From Betaproteobacteria bacterium HGW-Betaproteobacteria-1 (lineage in GTDB: Bacteria > Pseudomonadota > Gammaproteobacteria > Burkholderiales > Methylophilaceae), in contig PHCX01000006.1 in assembly GCA_002842435.1 (NCBI GenBank), positions 62,001 through 126,000 on the forward strand: DNA of 64,000 bases, in the 5' to 3' direction. The notes beneath the pieces are model-generated. The model saw only the letters and a list, made by a program, of their open reading frames with translations, was not told where the DNA came from and searched no databases. Shown piece after piece: positions 44,242 through 53,273 of this stretch (within the stretch, counting starts at the first letter, position 1; the number at the start of each line of letters is the position of its first letter). The position numbers and the translations under genes were made by a program.

Positions 44242-45522
44242 ATGCAGCAGGATTTAACTTCTTCCCGTTTCATAAGCGCACTAACAAAAAACACGGTGGC
44301 CCTGATCCTTGCGGGTGGCAGAGGCAGCCGGCTGAAGGACCTGACCAATTGGCGAGCCAAACCTGCAGTTCCGTTTGGCGGCAAGTTTCGCATCGTGGAT
44401 TTTCCGCTTTCCAACTGCATCAATTCCGGTATCCGCCGTGTTGGCGTTGTCACCCAGTACAAGTCGCATAGCCTGATTCAGCATATACAGCGCGGCTGGG
44501 GCTTTCTGCGCGGCGAATTCAACGAGTTCGTCGAGCTGTTGCCGGCGCAGCAACGTATTGAAGAGGAGTGGTACAAGGGTACTGCCGATGCCGTGTTCCA
44601 GAACCTCGATATTCTGCGCATGATGACGCCGGAGTATGTGCTGATACTGGCCGGCGACCATATCTACAAGATGGATTATGGCCAGATGCTGGCGGATCAT
44701 GTGCGCAACAAGGCAGACATGACTATTGCCTGCATCAATGTGCCGATCGAGGAAGCCAAGGCCTTTGGTGTGCTCAAGGTGGATGAGAATTCGCGCGTCG
44801 TCGATTTCAAGGAGAAGTCTCCCAATCCCGATCCCTTGCCGGATGACCCGACCCAGGCTTTCGCCAGTATGGGTATATATGTGTTCAATGCCTCGTTTTT
44901 GTACGAGCAACTGATTCGCGATGCGGATGACCGCAATTCCACGCACGATTTCGGGCATGACATCATCCCTTATCTGATCAGGAAATACCGGGTCTATTCC
45001 CACAGATTCACCGACAGTTGCGTCGGTGCGGCCAATGGCAACTACTACTGGCGTGATGTTGGTACGGTAGATGCTTACTGGGAAGCTAATATGGAGCTGA
45101 CCAAAGTGGTGCCTGAATTGAATCTTTATGATCACACCTGGCCGATCTGGACGCATCAGGAACAATTGCCGCCGTGCAAGTTCGTATTTAATGATGAGGG
45201 GCGTTGCGGTGGCGCGACTGATTCCCTGGTTTCCGGCGGCTGTCTGATCAGTGGTACCAAGGTACACAATTCCGTGCTGTTCTCTGATGTACGTGTACAC
45301 AGTTACAGCCAGATCGATGGTGCAGTCCTGCTGCCCAGGGTGGAAGTCGGACGCAATGTGGTGCTGAAGAACGTTGTTGTGGACAAGGCGACCCGCATCC
45401 CTGAAGGCATGCAGATCGGTGTTAATCCGGAGGAGGACCGCAAGCGCTTCCATGTGTCGCCCAACGGTATCACCCTGGTGACCTCGGAAATGCTGGGGCA
45501 GGGGATACATTACGCACGATAG
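44242..45522 (+). CDS. glgC: Glucose-1-phosphate adenylyltransferase (ADP-glucose pyrophosphorylase)
   Basis: GlgC makes ADP-glucose, the donor for glycogen synthesis. The 426-residue protein has the nucleotidyltransferase loop [20 protein letters not shown], the activator-site-like [18 protein letters not shown], the substrate segment [18 protein letters not shown] and a C-terminal beta-helix domain. The ATG at 44242 follows GGAGAG at the right spacing; a start 19 codons earlier has no support. It begins a plus-strand unit with two GH57 genes and a glucokinase. No glgA glycogen synthase is in the window. Confidence 0.97.
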   Translation: MQQDLTSSRFISALTKNTVALILAGGRGSRLKDLTNWRAKPAVPFGGKFRIVDFPLSNCINSGIRRVGVVTQYKSHSLIQHIQRGWGFLRGEFNEFVELLPAQQRIEEEWYKGTADAVFQNLDILRMMTPEYVLILAGDHIYKMDYGQMLADHVRNKADMTIACINVPIEEAKAFGVLKVDENSRVVDFKEKSPNPDPLPDDPTQAFASMGIYVFNASFLYEQLIRDADDRNSTHDFGHDIIPYLIRKYRVYSHRFTDSCVGAANGNYYWRDVGTVDAYWEANMELTKVVPELNLYDHTWPIWTHQEQLPPCKFVFNDEGRCGGATDSLVSGGCLISGTKVHNSVLFSDVRVHSYSQIDGAVLLPRVEVGRNVVLKNVVVDKATRIPEGMQIGVNPEEDRKRFHVSPNGITLVTSEMLGQGIHYAR

Positions 45523-45529
45523 TTTTAGC

Positions 45530-45561
45530 ATGCGCCCTTAGGGGGCATCAACGGTTTTTTT
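45530..45561 (+). terminator. Weak hairpin with T run after glgC
   Basis: ATGCGCCC-TTA-GGGGGCAT folds into a hairpin with one mismatch, and a seven-T run begins six bases after the stem. It may act as a leaky terminator reducing transcription into the GH57 genes. Confidence 0.45.
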
Positions 45562-45580
45562 GGAAATAAAGGTTTTACCA

Positions 45581-47302
45581 ATGCCTGCGTCATCCAAGCT
45601 TTATCTCAATCTCTATTGGCACATGCACCAGCCGGATTATCGAGACAGTATTACCGGCGAATACGTCCTGCCATGGACTTATCTGCACGCGCTGAAGGAT
45701 TACACCGATATGGCCCACCATCTCGAATCCATTCCTGCTGCGCGCGTGACTTTCAATTTTGTACCTGTTCTGCTCGATCAGCTGGAAGACTACGCAGAAC
45801 AGTTCAGGACGAGCGAGATACGCGATCCATTACTGGCACTTTTGGCAGAGAAGGATCTTAACAATCTGTCTGACGCTCGCTGCGAGCTGATCATCCAGAG
45901 CTGTTTCAAGAGCCATCATGAAAAAATGTTGTCGCCGTTCACGCATTACCAGCGGCTATACAATATCTTCAAGACGCTGGAATCAGAGAGCGTGACGCCT
46001 TTCAATTATCTGTCTGCACAGTACAAGGCCGATCTTCTGGTCTGGTACCACCTGGCTTGGACCGGTGAGAGTATCCGCCGTGAAAACAAACTGGTGCAAA
46101 GCCTGATGGCCAAGGGTTTCCAGTTCACGCTGGACGACCGCTTGAAACTGTTCAAGTTGATTGGTGAACTGATTGCCGGCCTGATTCCGCGCTACAAGAA
46201 GTTGCAGAAAAGCGGCCAGATCGAGATTTCATCAACTCCACACTATCATCCGATACTGCCTTTGTTGCTGGATTTCAGGGCGACGCGCGATGCCATGCCA
46301 TACGCTCCATTGCCTCGCAATAGCATGTATCCTGGCGGCAGGTTGCGGGCGGAAGCGCATATCACGCAGGCTCAGGATTCGCATGCCAGGAGATTTGGTG
46401 AAAAGCCGGTAGGTATGTGGCCGGCTGAGGGCGGCGTTTCTCACACGGCATTATCCTTATTGGCTCAACATGATGTGAAATGGGCGGCGACAGGGGAAGG
46501 TGTGCTGGCCAACAGTCTGTACAAGTCCTATCAAACTTCCGATTTGCCGCCACGTGCGGATTATCTCTACAAGCCTTACCGGGTCACCGATGGCGTCAAG
46601 GATATTGCCTGTTTCTTTCGTGACGACCTGCTCTCAGACAAGATCGGTTTTGAGTATTCCAAACTGCATTCGAATGATGCAGTCCGGGATTTCATCAGCA
46701 CGCTTGAGCATATCCAGAAATCCACGCCCAAGGGCGAACATCGTGTGGTCAGCGTCATCCTGGATGGCGAGAATGCCTGGGAGTATTACCCATATAACGG
46801 TTATTACTTCCTGAGCGAACTCTATCAAGCCCTGTCTGCACATCCCCTTATCGAGATGACGACATTCAGCGACATTCTCGACATGTGCAAAGCGGGCACG
46901 GTCAGTTCGGGCGATTTGCCAACGGTGGCAGCCGGCAGCTGGGTTTATGGCAGCTTCAGTACATGGATCGGTTCGCCGGAGAAGAACTTCGGCTGGGATT
47001 TGCTGTGCGATGCCAAAAAGGTATATGACAAGGTGATGCAATCGGGTCAGCTTAGCTGCGAGGAGCAGGCCGCATGCGAACGTCAGTTGTCGATATGCGA
47101 GGGTTCTGACTGGTTCTGGTGGTTCGGTGACTATAACTCTGCCGTGAGCGTGGACAGTTTTGATCGGCTCTATCGCCGTAATCTCGGCAATCTTTATCAT
47201 CTGCTGAAGCAACCTGCTCCAAGTATTCTGAACAAGCCAATCAGTGTCGGCAGTGGCGATCCGGACATGGGTGGAACCATGCGACGAGGCCAGGAAGTAT
47301 AA
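45581..47302 (+). CDS. Glycoside hydrolase family 57 protein (single catalytic domain)
   Basis: A 573-residue GH57 enzyme acting on alpha-glucans. The first motif is LYWHMHQPDYRD. The expected nucleophile glutamate is in GMWPAEGGVSHTA and the acid aspartate in VILDGENAWEYY, so both catalytic residues are present. It has no signal peptide and works on cytoplasmic glucan. GH57 members include amylases, 4-alpha-glucanotransferases, branching enzymes and alpha-galactosidases; this group is usually annotated only as GH57 and the exact reaction is open. AAAGG lies at Shine-Dalgarno distance before the ATG at 45581. It lies between glgC and a second GH57 gene. Confidence 0.9.
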   Translation: MPASSKLYLNLYWHMHQPDYRDSITGEYVLPWTYLHALKDYTDMAHHLESIPAARVTFNFVPVLLDQLEDYAEQFRTSEIRDPLLALLAEKDLNNLSDARCELIIQSCFKSHHEKMLSPFTHYQRLYNIFKTLESESVTPFNYLSAQYKADLLVWYHLAWTGESIRRENKLVQSLMAKGFQFTLDDRLKLFKLIGELIAGLIPRYKKLQKSGQIEISSTPHYHPILPLLLDFRATRDAMPYAPLPRNSMYPGGRLRAEAHITQAQDSHARRFGEKPVGMWPAEGGVSHTALSLLAQHDVKWAATGEGVLANSLYKSYQTSDLPPRADYLYKPYRVTDGVKDIACFFRDDLLSDKIGFEYSKLHSNDAVRDFISTLEHIQKSTPKGEHRVVSVILDGENAWEYYPYNGYYFLSELYQALSAHPLIEMTTFSDILDMCKAGTVSSGDLPTVAAGSWVYGSFSTWIGSPEKNFGWDLLCDAKKVYDKVMQSGQLSCEEQAACERQLSICEGSDWFWWFGDYNSAVSVDSFDRLYRRNLGNLYHLLKQPAPSILNKPISVGSGDPDMGGTMRRGQEV

Positions 47303-47341
47303 GAATGAAATTTTCATCAACATTCTGCGAGGAGCAGAGTC

Positions 47342-49369
47342 GTGGCTAAAACAGTCGCTTTGTTGTTAGGGGTGCATGCACATCAACCCGTAGGTAATTT
47401 CGAATCGGTGCTGGACGATGCGCACGTTCGCTGTTACGGACCATTCTTACGCGTGCTGCATCAGTATCCGGATTTCAAGTTCGCCATCCATCTTAGCGGC
47501 TGGTTGCTCGAGTACATGCTGAAACACTTTCCGGAGGATATGGCTTTACTGAAGGAGATGGTGGCACGCGAGCAGGCGGAACTGTTCGGTGCCGGATTCA
47601 CCGAGCCGGTGCTGGCGGCGATTCCGGCCAAGGATAGAGTCGGGCAGATCAAGAAACTCTCCGCCTATCTGCACAAGCAATTTGGTGAAACACCCCACGG
47701 CGCCTGGCTTACCGAGCGCGTCTGGGAATCCACCGTGGTACCGGCCCTGTCGGAATCCGGTATCCGCTATGTGACCGTCGACGATTATCACTTCATGTGT
47801 ACCGGCAAGGACAGCAGCGCGCTGGGCGGTTATTACTCGACGGAAGAAGACGGCCATCAGATCGACCTGTTTCCCATCTCGGAAGCGCTGCGTTACCGGC
47901 TGCCGTTCTCGCCGGCAGAAGAAGTGGTCGGCTATCTGGAAAGCCTGGCCGACGACAGCAAGCAGGCGGCGGCCATCTATTTCGACGATATCGAGAAATT
48001 CGGTATCTGGCCGGAGACCTATGAATGGGTTTACGAACGCGGCTGGCTGCGCAATTTCATCGAAGGTGTGCTGCGTTCCGACATCATCAAGCCCATGCGC
48101 TACAGCGAATATCACGCCATGGCCAAGACCCGCGGCGTGGTCTATCTGCCGACCGCATCCTATATCGAAATGAACGAGTGGACGCTGCCGGTGCCGGCTG
48201 CCCATCATTATGCCGATCTGGTACAGCAGGAGAAATACAACAATCGCTACGAAGTGACCAAGCCTTATGTGCGCGGCGGCATCTGGCGTAACTTCTTCAT
48301 GCGCTATCCGGAATCGAACTGGATGCACAAGCGCATGCTCAAGTTGTCCGAGCGTTTCCATTCCCTGCCGCCCAACAAACAAAGTCCGGAGATGCTGGTC
48401 GCGCTCTACGAATGCCAGGCCAATGATGCCTACTGGCATGGCTTGTTCGGCGGCCTCTATCTGCCGCATCTGCGCCGTGCAGTGTTCAACGCCATGCTGA
48501 AGCTTGAAGCCATGCTGGACAAGGTTACCGAGCGGCCTTACAAGGTCCTGCAGGATATGGACATGGATGGCCATGACGAGGCCTTCCTGCAGAACGGTCA
48601 GCTACAGGTGGTCGCCCGGCTCGACGGCACGGCATCGATCTGCGAATTCGACACCTATGCGTTGCATCACAACTTCTGTGACACGCTGACACGCCAGGCC
48701 GAGCATTACCACCGCAAGGTGCATGCCGAGCCGGTCCATGAGGCAGCTGGCGGTGGCATCTCCAATCCGCATGAGCGCATGAGCTCCAAACATGAGATCA
48801 CCGAAGCGGATCTGGCAGTCGATGCCTATCGCAAGACCATGTTCATCGACTTCTGGAAGGACGAGGCAGTCGGCTTGAAGCAACTCGGCTATCGTCGGCC
48901 GACGGCGGGCAAGACTTCGCTGGACTTTTGTGCCAGTCTCAACGGCGGCAAGGTCGGCAAGAAAATCACGCTGAACAAGGACACCCTGCTGACGCAGTAC
49001 AAGTTTACCAAGCTGCCGCATGGTTCCTTCATGGTCGAGATCAACCTTGCCATGCCGAGCTGCGATGGCCCGGCCGGCCGTTATCGTTCAGGCGAGAACA
49101 TCCTCGGCGGTTTCGGTCAGCCATTGAGCATTTCCGGCATGAAGGAAATCATGCTGGAGGATGAAGTGCTTGGCGGTTCCGTTTATCTCCATAGCAGCCT
49201 GCCTTGTGCCTTCACCAGCTATCCGCATTTCAGTGTGTCGCAATCCGAGGCTGGTTTCGAAAAAATCATGCAGGCGGTGACGCTGGTGCTTGAGTGGCCT
49301 TCCGATGCGCTGGTGGAGGATCTGGAGATCAAGGTTCGCGTCACCCCTGGCATCGAAGCCATTGGTTGA
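47342..49369 (+). CDS. GH57 4-alpha-glucanotransferase / alpha-amylase with DUF1925-DUF1926-type C-terminal domains
   Basis: A 675-residue GH57 enzyme of the Thermococcus glucanotransferase type. Motifs are HAHQPVGNFE, the nucleophile glutamate in GAWLTERVWEST, and the acid aspartate in IYFDDIEKFGIWPETYEW. Beta-rich C-terminal domains follow from about residue 400, as in that family. It would transfer or disproportionate alpha-1,4-glucan chains in the cytoplasm. The start is a GTG preceded by a strong GAGGAG. It lies 39 bases behind the first GH57 gene and 38 bases before the ROK kinase gene, so the three are clearly one unit. Confidence 0.92.
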   Translation: MAKTVALLLGVHAHQPVGNFESVLDDAHVRCYGPFLRVLHQYPDFKFAIHLSGWLLEYMLKHFPEDMALLKEMVAREQAELFGAGFTEPVLAAIPAKDRVGQIKKLSAYLHKQFGETPHGAWLTERVWESTVVPALSESGIRYVTVDDYHFMCTGKDSSALGGYYSTEEDGHQIDLFPISEALRYRLPFSPAEEVVGYLESLADDSKQAAAIYFDDIEKFGIWPETYEWVYERGWLRNFIEGVLRSDIIKPMRYSEYHAMAKTRGVVYLPTASYIEMNEWTLPVPAAHHYADLVQQEKYNNRYEVTKPYVRGGIWRNFFMRYPESNWMHKRMLKLSERFHSLPPNKQSPEMLVALYECQANDAYWHGLFGGLYLPHLRRAVFNAMLKLEAMLDKVTERPYKVLQDMDMDGHDEAFLQNGQLQVVARLDGTASICEFDTYALHHNFCDTLTRQAEHYHRKVHAEPVHEAAGGGISNPHERMSSKHEITEADLAVDAYRKTMFIDFWKDEAVGLKQLGYRRPTAGKTSLDFCASLNGGKVGKKITLNKDTLLTQYKFTKLPHGSFMVEINLAMPSCDGPAGRYRSGENILGGFGQPLSISGMKEIMLEDEVLGGSVYLHSSLPCAFTSYPHFSVSQSEAGFEKIMQAVTLVLEWPSDALVEDLEIKVRVTPGIEAIG

Positions 49370-49407
49370 TCGGGGCGGCTGATCCGGGGCGGCGAGGATA
49401 GAACGGC

Positions 49408-50331
49408 ATGAGCAAACGTATCGGCGTCGATGTTGGTGGCACCAATCTGCGTGTGGCGGTTGTCGATGATCTGAAAGTCATTGACGAGTACCGTTGCCAC
49501 GCGGATTTCTCGGCCATCTGTCACGCCAGTCCGCCGGATGTAGCCTGGCGACAGATCATCGCAATTACCGTCGAGACCTTGCAGAAAATGTTGGAGCAGC
49601 ATCCTGATGTCATCTCGATTGGTATCGGCTTTCCCGGATTCATCGATCCGCTGCGTGGCACCGTACTGCAGTCTCCAAACTTGCCGGGTTTGCGCGATGT
49701 CGACCTGGCGGGCGATCTTGCCCGCGCGTTACAACGCCCCGTTGTGGTGGAAAACGATGCCAATGCGGCAGCCTATGGAGAATACAAGCTGCATCCGCAG
49801 TCTGCCGCCAGCCTGATCTTTCTCGGTCTGGGCACCGGTGTCGGCGGTGGCCTGATCATCGATCACAAGCTGATCACCGGCACCCACGGCTTTGCCATGG
49901 AAGTCGGTCACCTGATCGTCGAGCCGGGCGGCCGCCCATGCGGTTGCGGCAATCATGGTTGCATGGAGCAATATGCCTCGGCCAGCGGCGTCAGTCGTAG
50001 TTATGAATTCGCTACTGGCCAAGCACTGGAAGCCGATGCTGTCGCCAGATTGGCGGAGCAGGGTGATGCACATGCCAAGGCAGCGTTTGAGCTGGCTGCA
50101 AGCGCGCTGGCGCAGGCCCTGGCGCATATCCTCAAGGTGGTGGACATCCAGCAGGTTGTCATTGGTGGTGGTATGAGCAGTGCCTGGCCGCTGATGCAGC
50201 AGGCTTTCCGGCAACGGCTGGATCAGGATCTGATTCCCGTGCTGCGCGGCAGGGTGGATGTCCGTATTTCCGACTGTGGCGACCATGCAGGTGTCATCGG
50301 CGCCGCGCATCTTTCCAGCGCAAATGTTTGA
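49408..50331 (+). CDS. ROK-family glucokinase
   Basis: A 307-residue ROK kinase that probably phosphorylates glucose released from glycogen by the GH57 enzymes. It has the ATP-binding IGVDVGGTNLRVAVVDD, the second signature IGIGFPGFIDP, the catalytic aspartate in VVENDANAAAYGEY, and the ROK zinc site CGCGNHGCMEQYAS. The product glucose 6-phosphate feeds Pgi, encoded in the divergent operon. It ends the glgC unit and converges on a diguanylate cyclase gene with 35 bases between and no clear terminator. Confidence 0.93.
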   Translation: MSKRIGVDVGGTNLRVAVVDDLKVIDEYRCHADFSAICHASPPDVAWRQIIAITVETLQKMLEQHPDVISIGIGFPGFIDPLRGTVLQSPNLPGLRDVDLAGDLARALQRPVVVENDANAAAYGEYKLHPQSAASLIFLGLGTGVGGGLIIDHKLITGTHGFAMEVGHLIVEPGGRPCGCGNHGCMEQYASASGVSRSYEFATGQALEADAVARLAEQGDAHAKAAFELAASALAQALAHILKVVDIQQVVIGGGMSSAWPLMQQAFRQRLDQDLIPVLRGRVDVRISDCGDHAGVIGAAHLSSANV

Positions 50332-50366
50332 ATCAGGTTGTTGCCAGCCGCTGGAATGAAATCCGG

Positions 50367-51308
50367 TCAGCTGCCGTCGTGGATGCGGTCACGACCTTGA
50401 TTCTTGGCCTGATACAGCGATTTGTCGGCCTGTTCTACCAGGCTGAGCGCCGTATCCGACTGCCCCGGTATCGCAGTGGACAGACCCATGCTGAGGGTCA
50501 GGTAATCACTGACGCCAGACTTGGCATGCGGGATCTTTTCCTGCTCTATGGCTATCCTGCAGCGTTCCGCCACCTTTCTGGCAGAAGCCTCGTCGGTCTC
50601 CGGCAAGATGATGGCGAACTCCTCGCCACCGATACGGGCAACGAAGTCGCGCGGCCTTGAACTCGCTGAATTCAGGATGCCGGCGACTCTTGTCAGGCAG
50701 ACATCGCCCTGGATGTGGCCATATTCATCGTTATATTGCTTGAAATAGTCGATATCGAGCATGATCAGTGAGATAGGGGACTGGTTGCGTCTGGCATCGG
50801 CCCATTCGGTTTCGAGAATGGAATCGAACATGCGGCGGTTGGCGATGCCGGTCAGCCCGTCCTTGAACGACAGTTCTTCCAGTTTTTTCTGTAGTGTCAG
50901 CAACTCCTGCTCGGTTTTCTTGCGCTCACTGATATCGAACATGAAGCCGATCAGCGAATCCACTTCGCCATTTTCCTTGCGCGCGACATGGACGACATCA
51001 CGTATCCAGACATAGTCGCCACTACTGGTCAGTGCGCGGTAATCAGCTTCATGGTCGGTACCTGCCTGTGATTGTGCCACGCAGTAATTCACCACCCATT
51101 CGCGATCTTCCGGATGCATTCTGGATGCCCAGTCTTCGACGCTGATCCAGCTTTCCGGCTTCCAGCCCAGCAGGGCTTCTATCTGAGGGCCGATGTAAGT
51201 GAATTTCAGGCTGCTCCACTCAATTTTCCATGGAATGGCTTTGGTTGATTCGAGCAGGGTCTTGTAAACAGCATTGTCTGTTTCCATGTCGTTGTTTTGC
51301 TCGGTCAC
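50367..51308 (-). CDS. PAS-GGDEF diguanylate cyclase
   Basis: A 313-residue cytoplasmic sensor enzyme. Residues 10-130 form a PAS domain (WKIEWSSLKFTYIGPQIEALLG, with the PAC motif GFMFDISERKKTE). Residues 140-313 form a GGDEF domain with the intact active site ARIGGEEFAIILPE. The inhibitory I-site RPRD lies exactly five residues before GGEEF, so feedback inhibition by c-di-GMP is expected. The GTG start at 51308 has an upstream GGGA. It is divergent from an EAL-CBS-GGDEF gene, making a facing synthesis and breakdown pair beside the glycogen and beta-glucan genes. Confidence 0.93.
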   Translation of the reverse strand: MTEQNNDMETDNAVYKTLLESTKAIPWKIEWSSLKFTYIGPQIEALLGWKPESWISVEDWASRMHPEDREWVVNYCVAQSQAGTDHEADYRALTSSGDYVWIRDVVHVARKENGEVDSLIGFMFDISERKKTEQELLTLQKKLEELSFKDGLTGIANRRMFDSILETEWADARRNQSPISLIMLDIDYFKQYNDEYGHIQGDVCLTRVAGILNSASSRPRDFVARIGGEEFAIILPETDEASARKVAERCRIAIEQEKIPHAKSGVSDYLTLSMGLSTAIPGQSDTALSLVEQADKSLYQAKNQGRDRIHDGS

Positions 51309-51491
51309 GCTGTCTTTCCCTTGGTGTGATTGTTCAATTGATCTTCAGAACAGCAGGTGACGACTTTCATGAGATTGTCACAACTGACGTTTAATGTTGT
51401 ATAGCAAAAATTATGCGAAGCCAGTGAAGACCGTTGATCCAGAAATTATATTTTGAATCTGCACAATGATAACAGCGGGAATGTGGAGTTT

Positions 51492-53273
51492 ATGGATATA
51501 GCCGACAGGTATTTATGTTCAGTTTTTGATGAGCTGGATATGATTATTGATGATCGTGGTCTGCATGCTGTTTTTCAGCCGGTCATCAATCTGGCAAATG
51601 CAGAGGTGCTCGGTCATGAAGGTTTGATTCGAGGTCCTGTCGATAGCCAGTTGCATTCACCTCTGTGCTTGTTCCAGACAGCGAAGGAAGCGAACAGGCT
51701 GGCGGCTGTCGAGCAATTGAGTTCTGAAGTGGTGCTGGAGACTTTTGGTGGTTTCGGCTCGCATTCCAGGCTGTTCATTAATGTCAGTCCTGAGTCTTTT
51801 ACGCAATTCGCCAGCAATATCGCCGCGATTCTGGCTTATACCCACAAGTTGGGCCTGGATCCGAGAACAATTGTTATCGAGTTGACTGAGAGTACGCCAA
51901 ACTTCGACTATCAGCGCATCAAGGATGCTGCCGTGCATTATCGCAAGATGGGTTTCGAGATTGCCATCGATGATCTGGGCGAAGGCTTTTCAAGTCTTCG
52001 GCTATGGTCTGAATTGCATCCGGACTATGTCAAGATCGACAAACATTTTATTCAGAACATCAATAACGATTCGCTCAAACTCGAGTTCGTGAGATCAATT
52101 CAGCGCATTGCCGAATGTTCGGGAGCCATGGTTATCGCAGAAGGCATCGAAAGCCAGGCGCAACTCAGTATTGTCAAAGACCTCAAGATCGCCTACGGGC
52201 AAGGCTATCTGTTCGCCCGCCCGGCACCACAACTGTTGCCGGAGGTGCCGCCGGATGTACGTGAAGTGATACTTTCAAAAAGGCTCAGCATTTTTCCGAG
52301 TGCGGTGCCCAGCTCAAGATTGATGGGCAATCTGAGCGGCCTGCATGAGTATCTTGATCCGGTAGCTCCAGAGACGACCAACGACGAAGTCTATGCCATC
52401 TTCGAGGCCTGTCCGCATCTGTATTCGCTACCAGTGGTCAGGCAGGGTACGCCGCTAGGCCTGATCAGCCGCTACTCGATCGTGGATAGTTTCGCGCGCC
52501 TTTATGTGCGTGAGTTGTACGGGAAAAAGCCATGCCGCCTGTTTATGGACAACAGGCCGCTGATCGTCGAGCATGATATGGGGCTGCATGCACTGAGCGA
52601 CCTGATTACCCGCATGGAACCACACCATTTATCCAATGGTTTTATCGTTGCCGAGAACGGGGCATATCTTGGCGTGGGTAGCGGCCACGCATTACTACGG
52701 GCGATTACCCAGATGCAGATCGATGCAGCGCGCTACGCCAACCCGTTGACCATGCTGCCCGGCAATGTGCCGATCAACGAGCACATCGACAGGTTGATTG
52801 CTGCCGATGCAGGGTTCGTCGCCTGTTATTTCGATCTCGACAACTTCAAGCCATTCAACGATGCCTACGGATTCCGGCGTGGCGATGAGGTGATTCAATT
52901 CGTCGGTGCGTTATTGAGCCAGGAAATCGACCCCAACCTGGATTTTCTTGGACATGTTGGCGGCGATGATTTTATCGTGGTGTTCCAGAGCCTTGACTGG
53001 GAAGTCCGTTGCCAGCAGATTATGCAAAAATTCGAGGGGGCTGCGACAGGTTTTTATGACGGGGCTGACCGCGAACGGTCTGGAATCCAATCCGAGGATC
53101 GTTTGGGTAACAGGGTGTTTTATCCGATTGTCAGTCTCTCAATCGGTGCGGCCAGGATCATGCCTTGTCTTTACGGTAGCCATCATGAGGTTTCTGCCGC
53201 CATGGTCACAGCGAAAAAACAGGCCAAGCAGATGCCCGGCTGCAGCCTGTTTATCGAGCGCCGAATCCCCTGA
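51492..53273 (+). CDS. EAL-CBS-GGDEF c-di-GMP turnover protein
   Basis: A protein of about 593 residues in the order EAL, two CBS-like repeats, GGDEF. The EAL part keeps every catalytic residue (EGLIRG, FINVSPESF, IELTES, AIDDLGEGF, VKIDKHFI, IAEGIES, GQGYLFARP), although the signature is EGL, so phosphodiesterase activity is plausible. The CBS pair (about 275-405) may bind adenine nucleotides. The C-terminal GGDEF has GGDDF, with aspartate for the catalytic glutamate, so it is probably regulatory. The start is uncertain: an ATG at 51492 or a TTG at 51453. Its stop codon abuts that of the convergent beta-glucan synthase gene (TGA|TCA). Confidence 0.9.
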   Translation: MDIADRYLCSVFDELDMIIDDRGLHAVFQPVINLANAEVLGHEGLIRGPVDSQLHSPLCLFQTAKEANRLAAVEQLSSEVVLETFGGFGSHSRLFINVSPESFTQFASNIAAILAYTHKLGLDPRTIVIELTESTPNFDYQRIKDAAVHYRKMGFEIAIDDLGEGFSSLRLWSELHPDYVKIDKHFIQNINNDSLKLEFVRSIQRIAECSGAMVIAEGIESQAQLSIVKDLKIAYGQGYLFARPAPQLLPEVPPDVREVILSKRLSIFPSAVPSSRLMGNLSGLHEYLDPVAPETTNDEVYAIFEACPHLYSLPVVRQGTPLGLISRYSIVDSFARLYVRELYGKKPCRLFMDNRPLIVEHDMGLHALSDLITRMEPHHLSNGFIVAENGAYLGVGSGHALLRAITQMQIDAARYANPLTMLPGNVPINEHIDRLIAADAGFVACYFDLDNFKPFNDAYGFRRGDEVIQFVGALLSQEIDPNLDFLGHVGGDDFIVVFQSLDWEVRCQQIMQKFEGAATGFYDGADRERSGIQSEDRLGNRVFYPIVSLSIGAARIMPCLYGSHHEVSAAMVTAKKQAKQMPGCSLFIERRIP

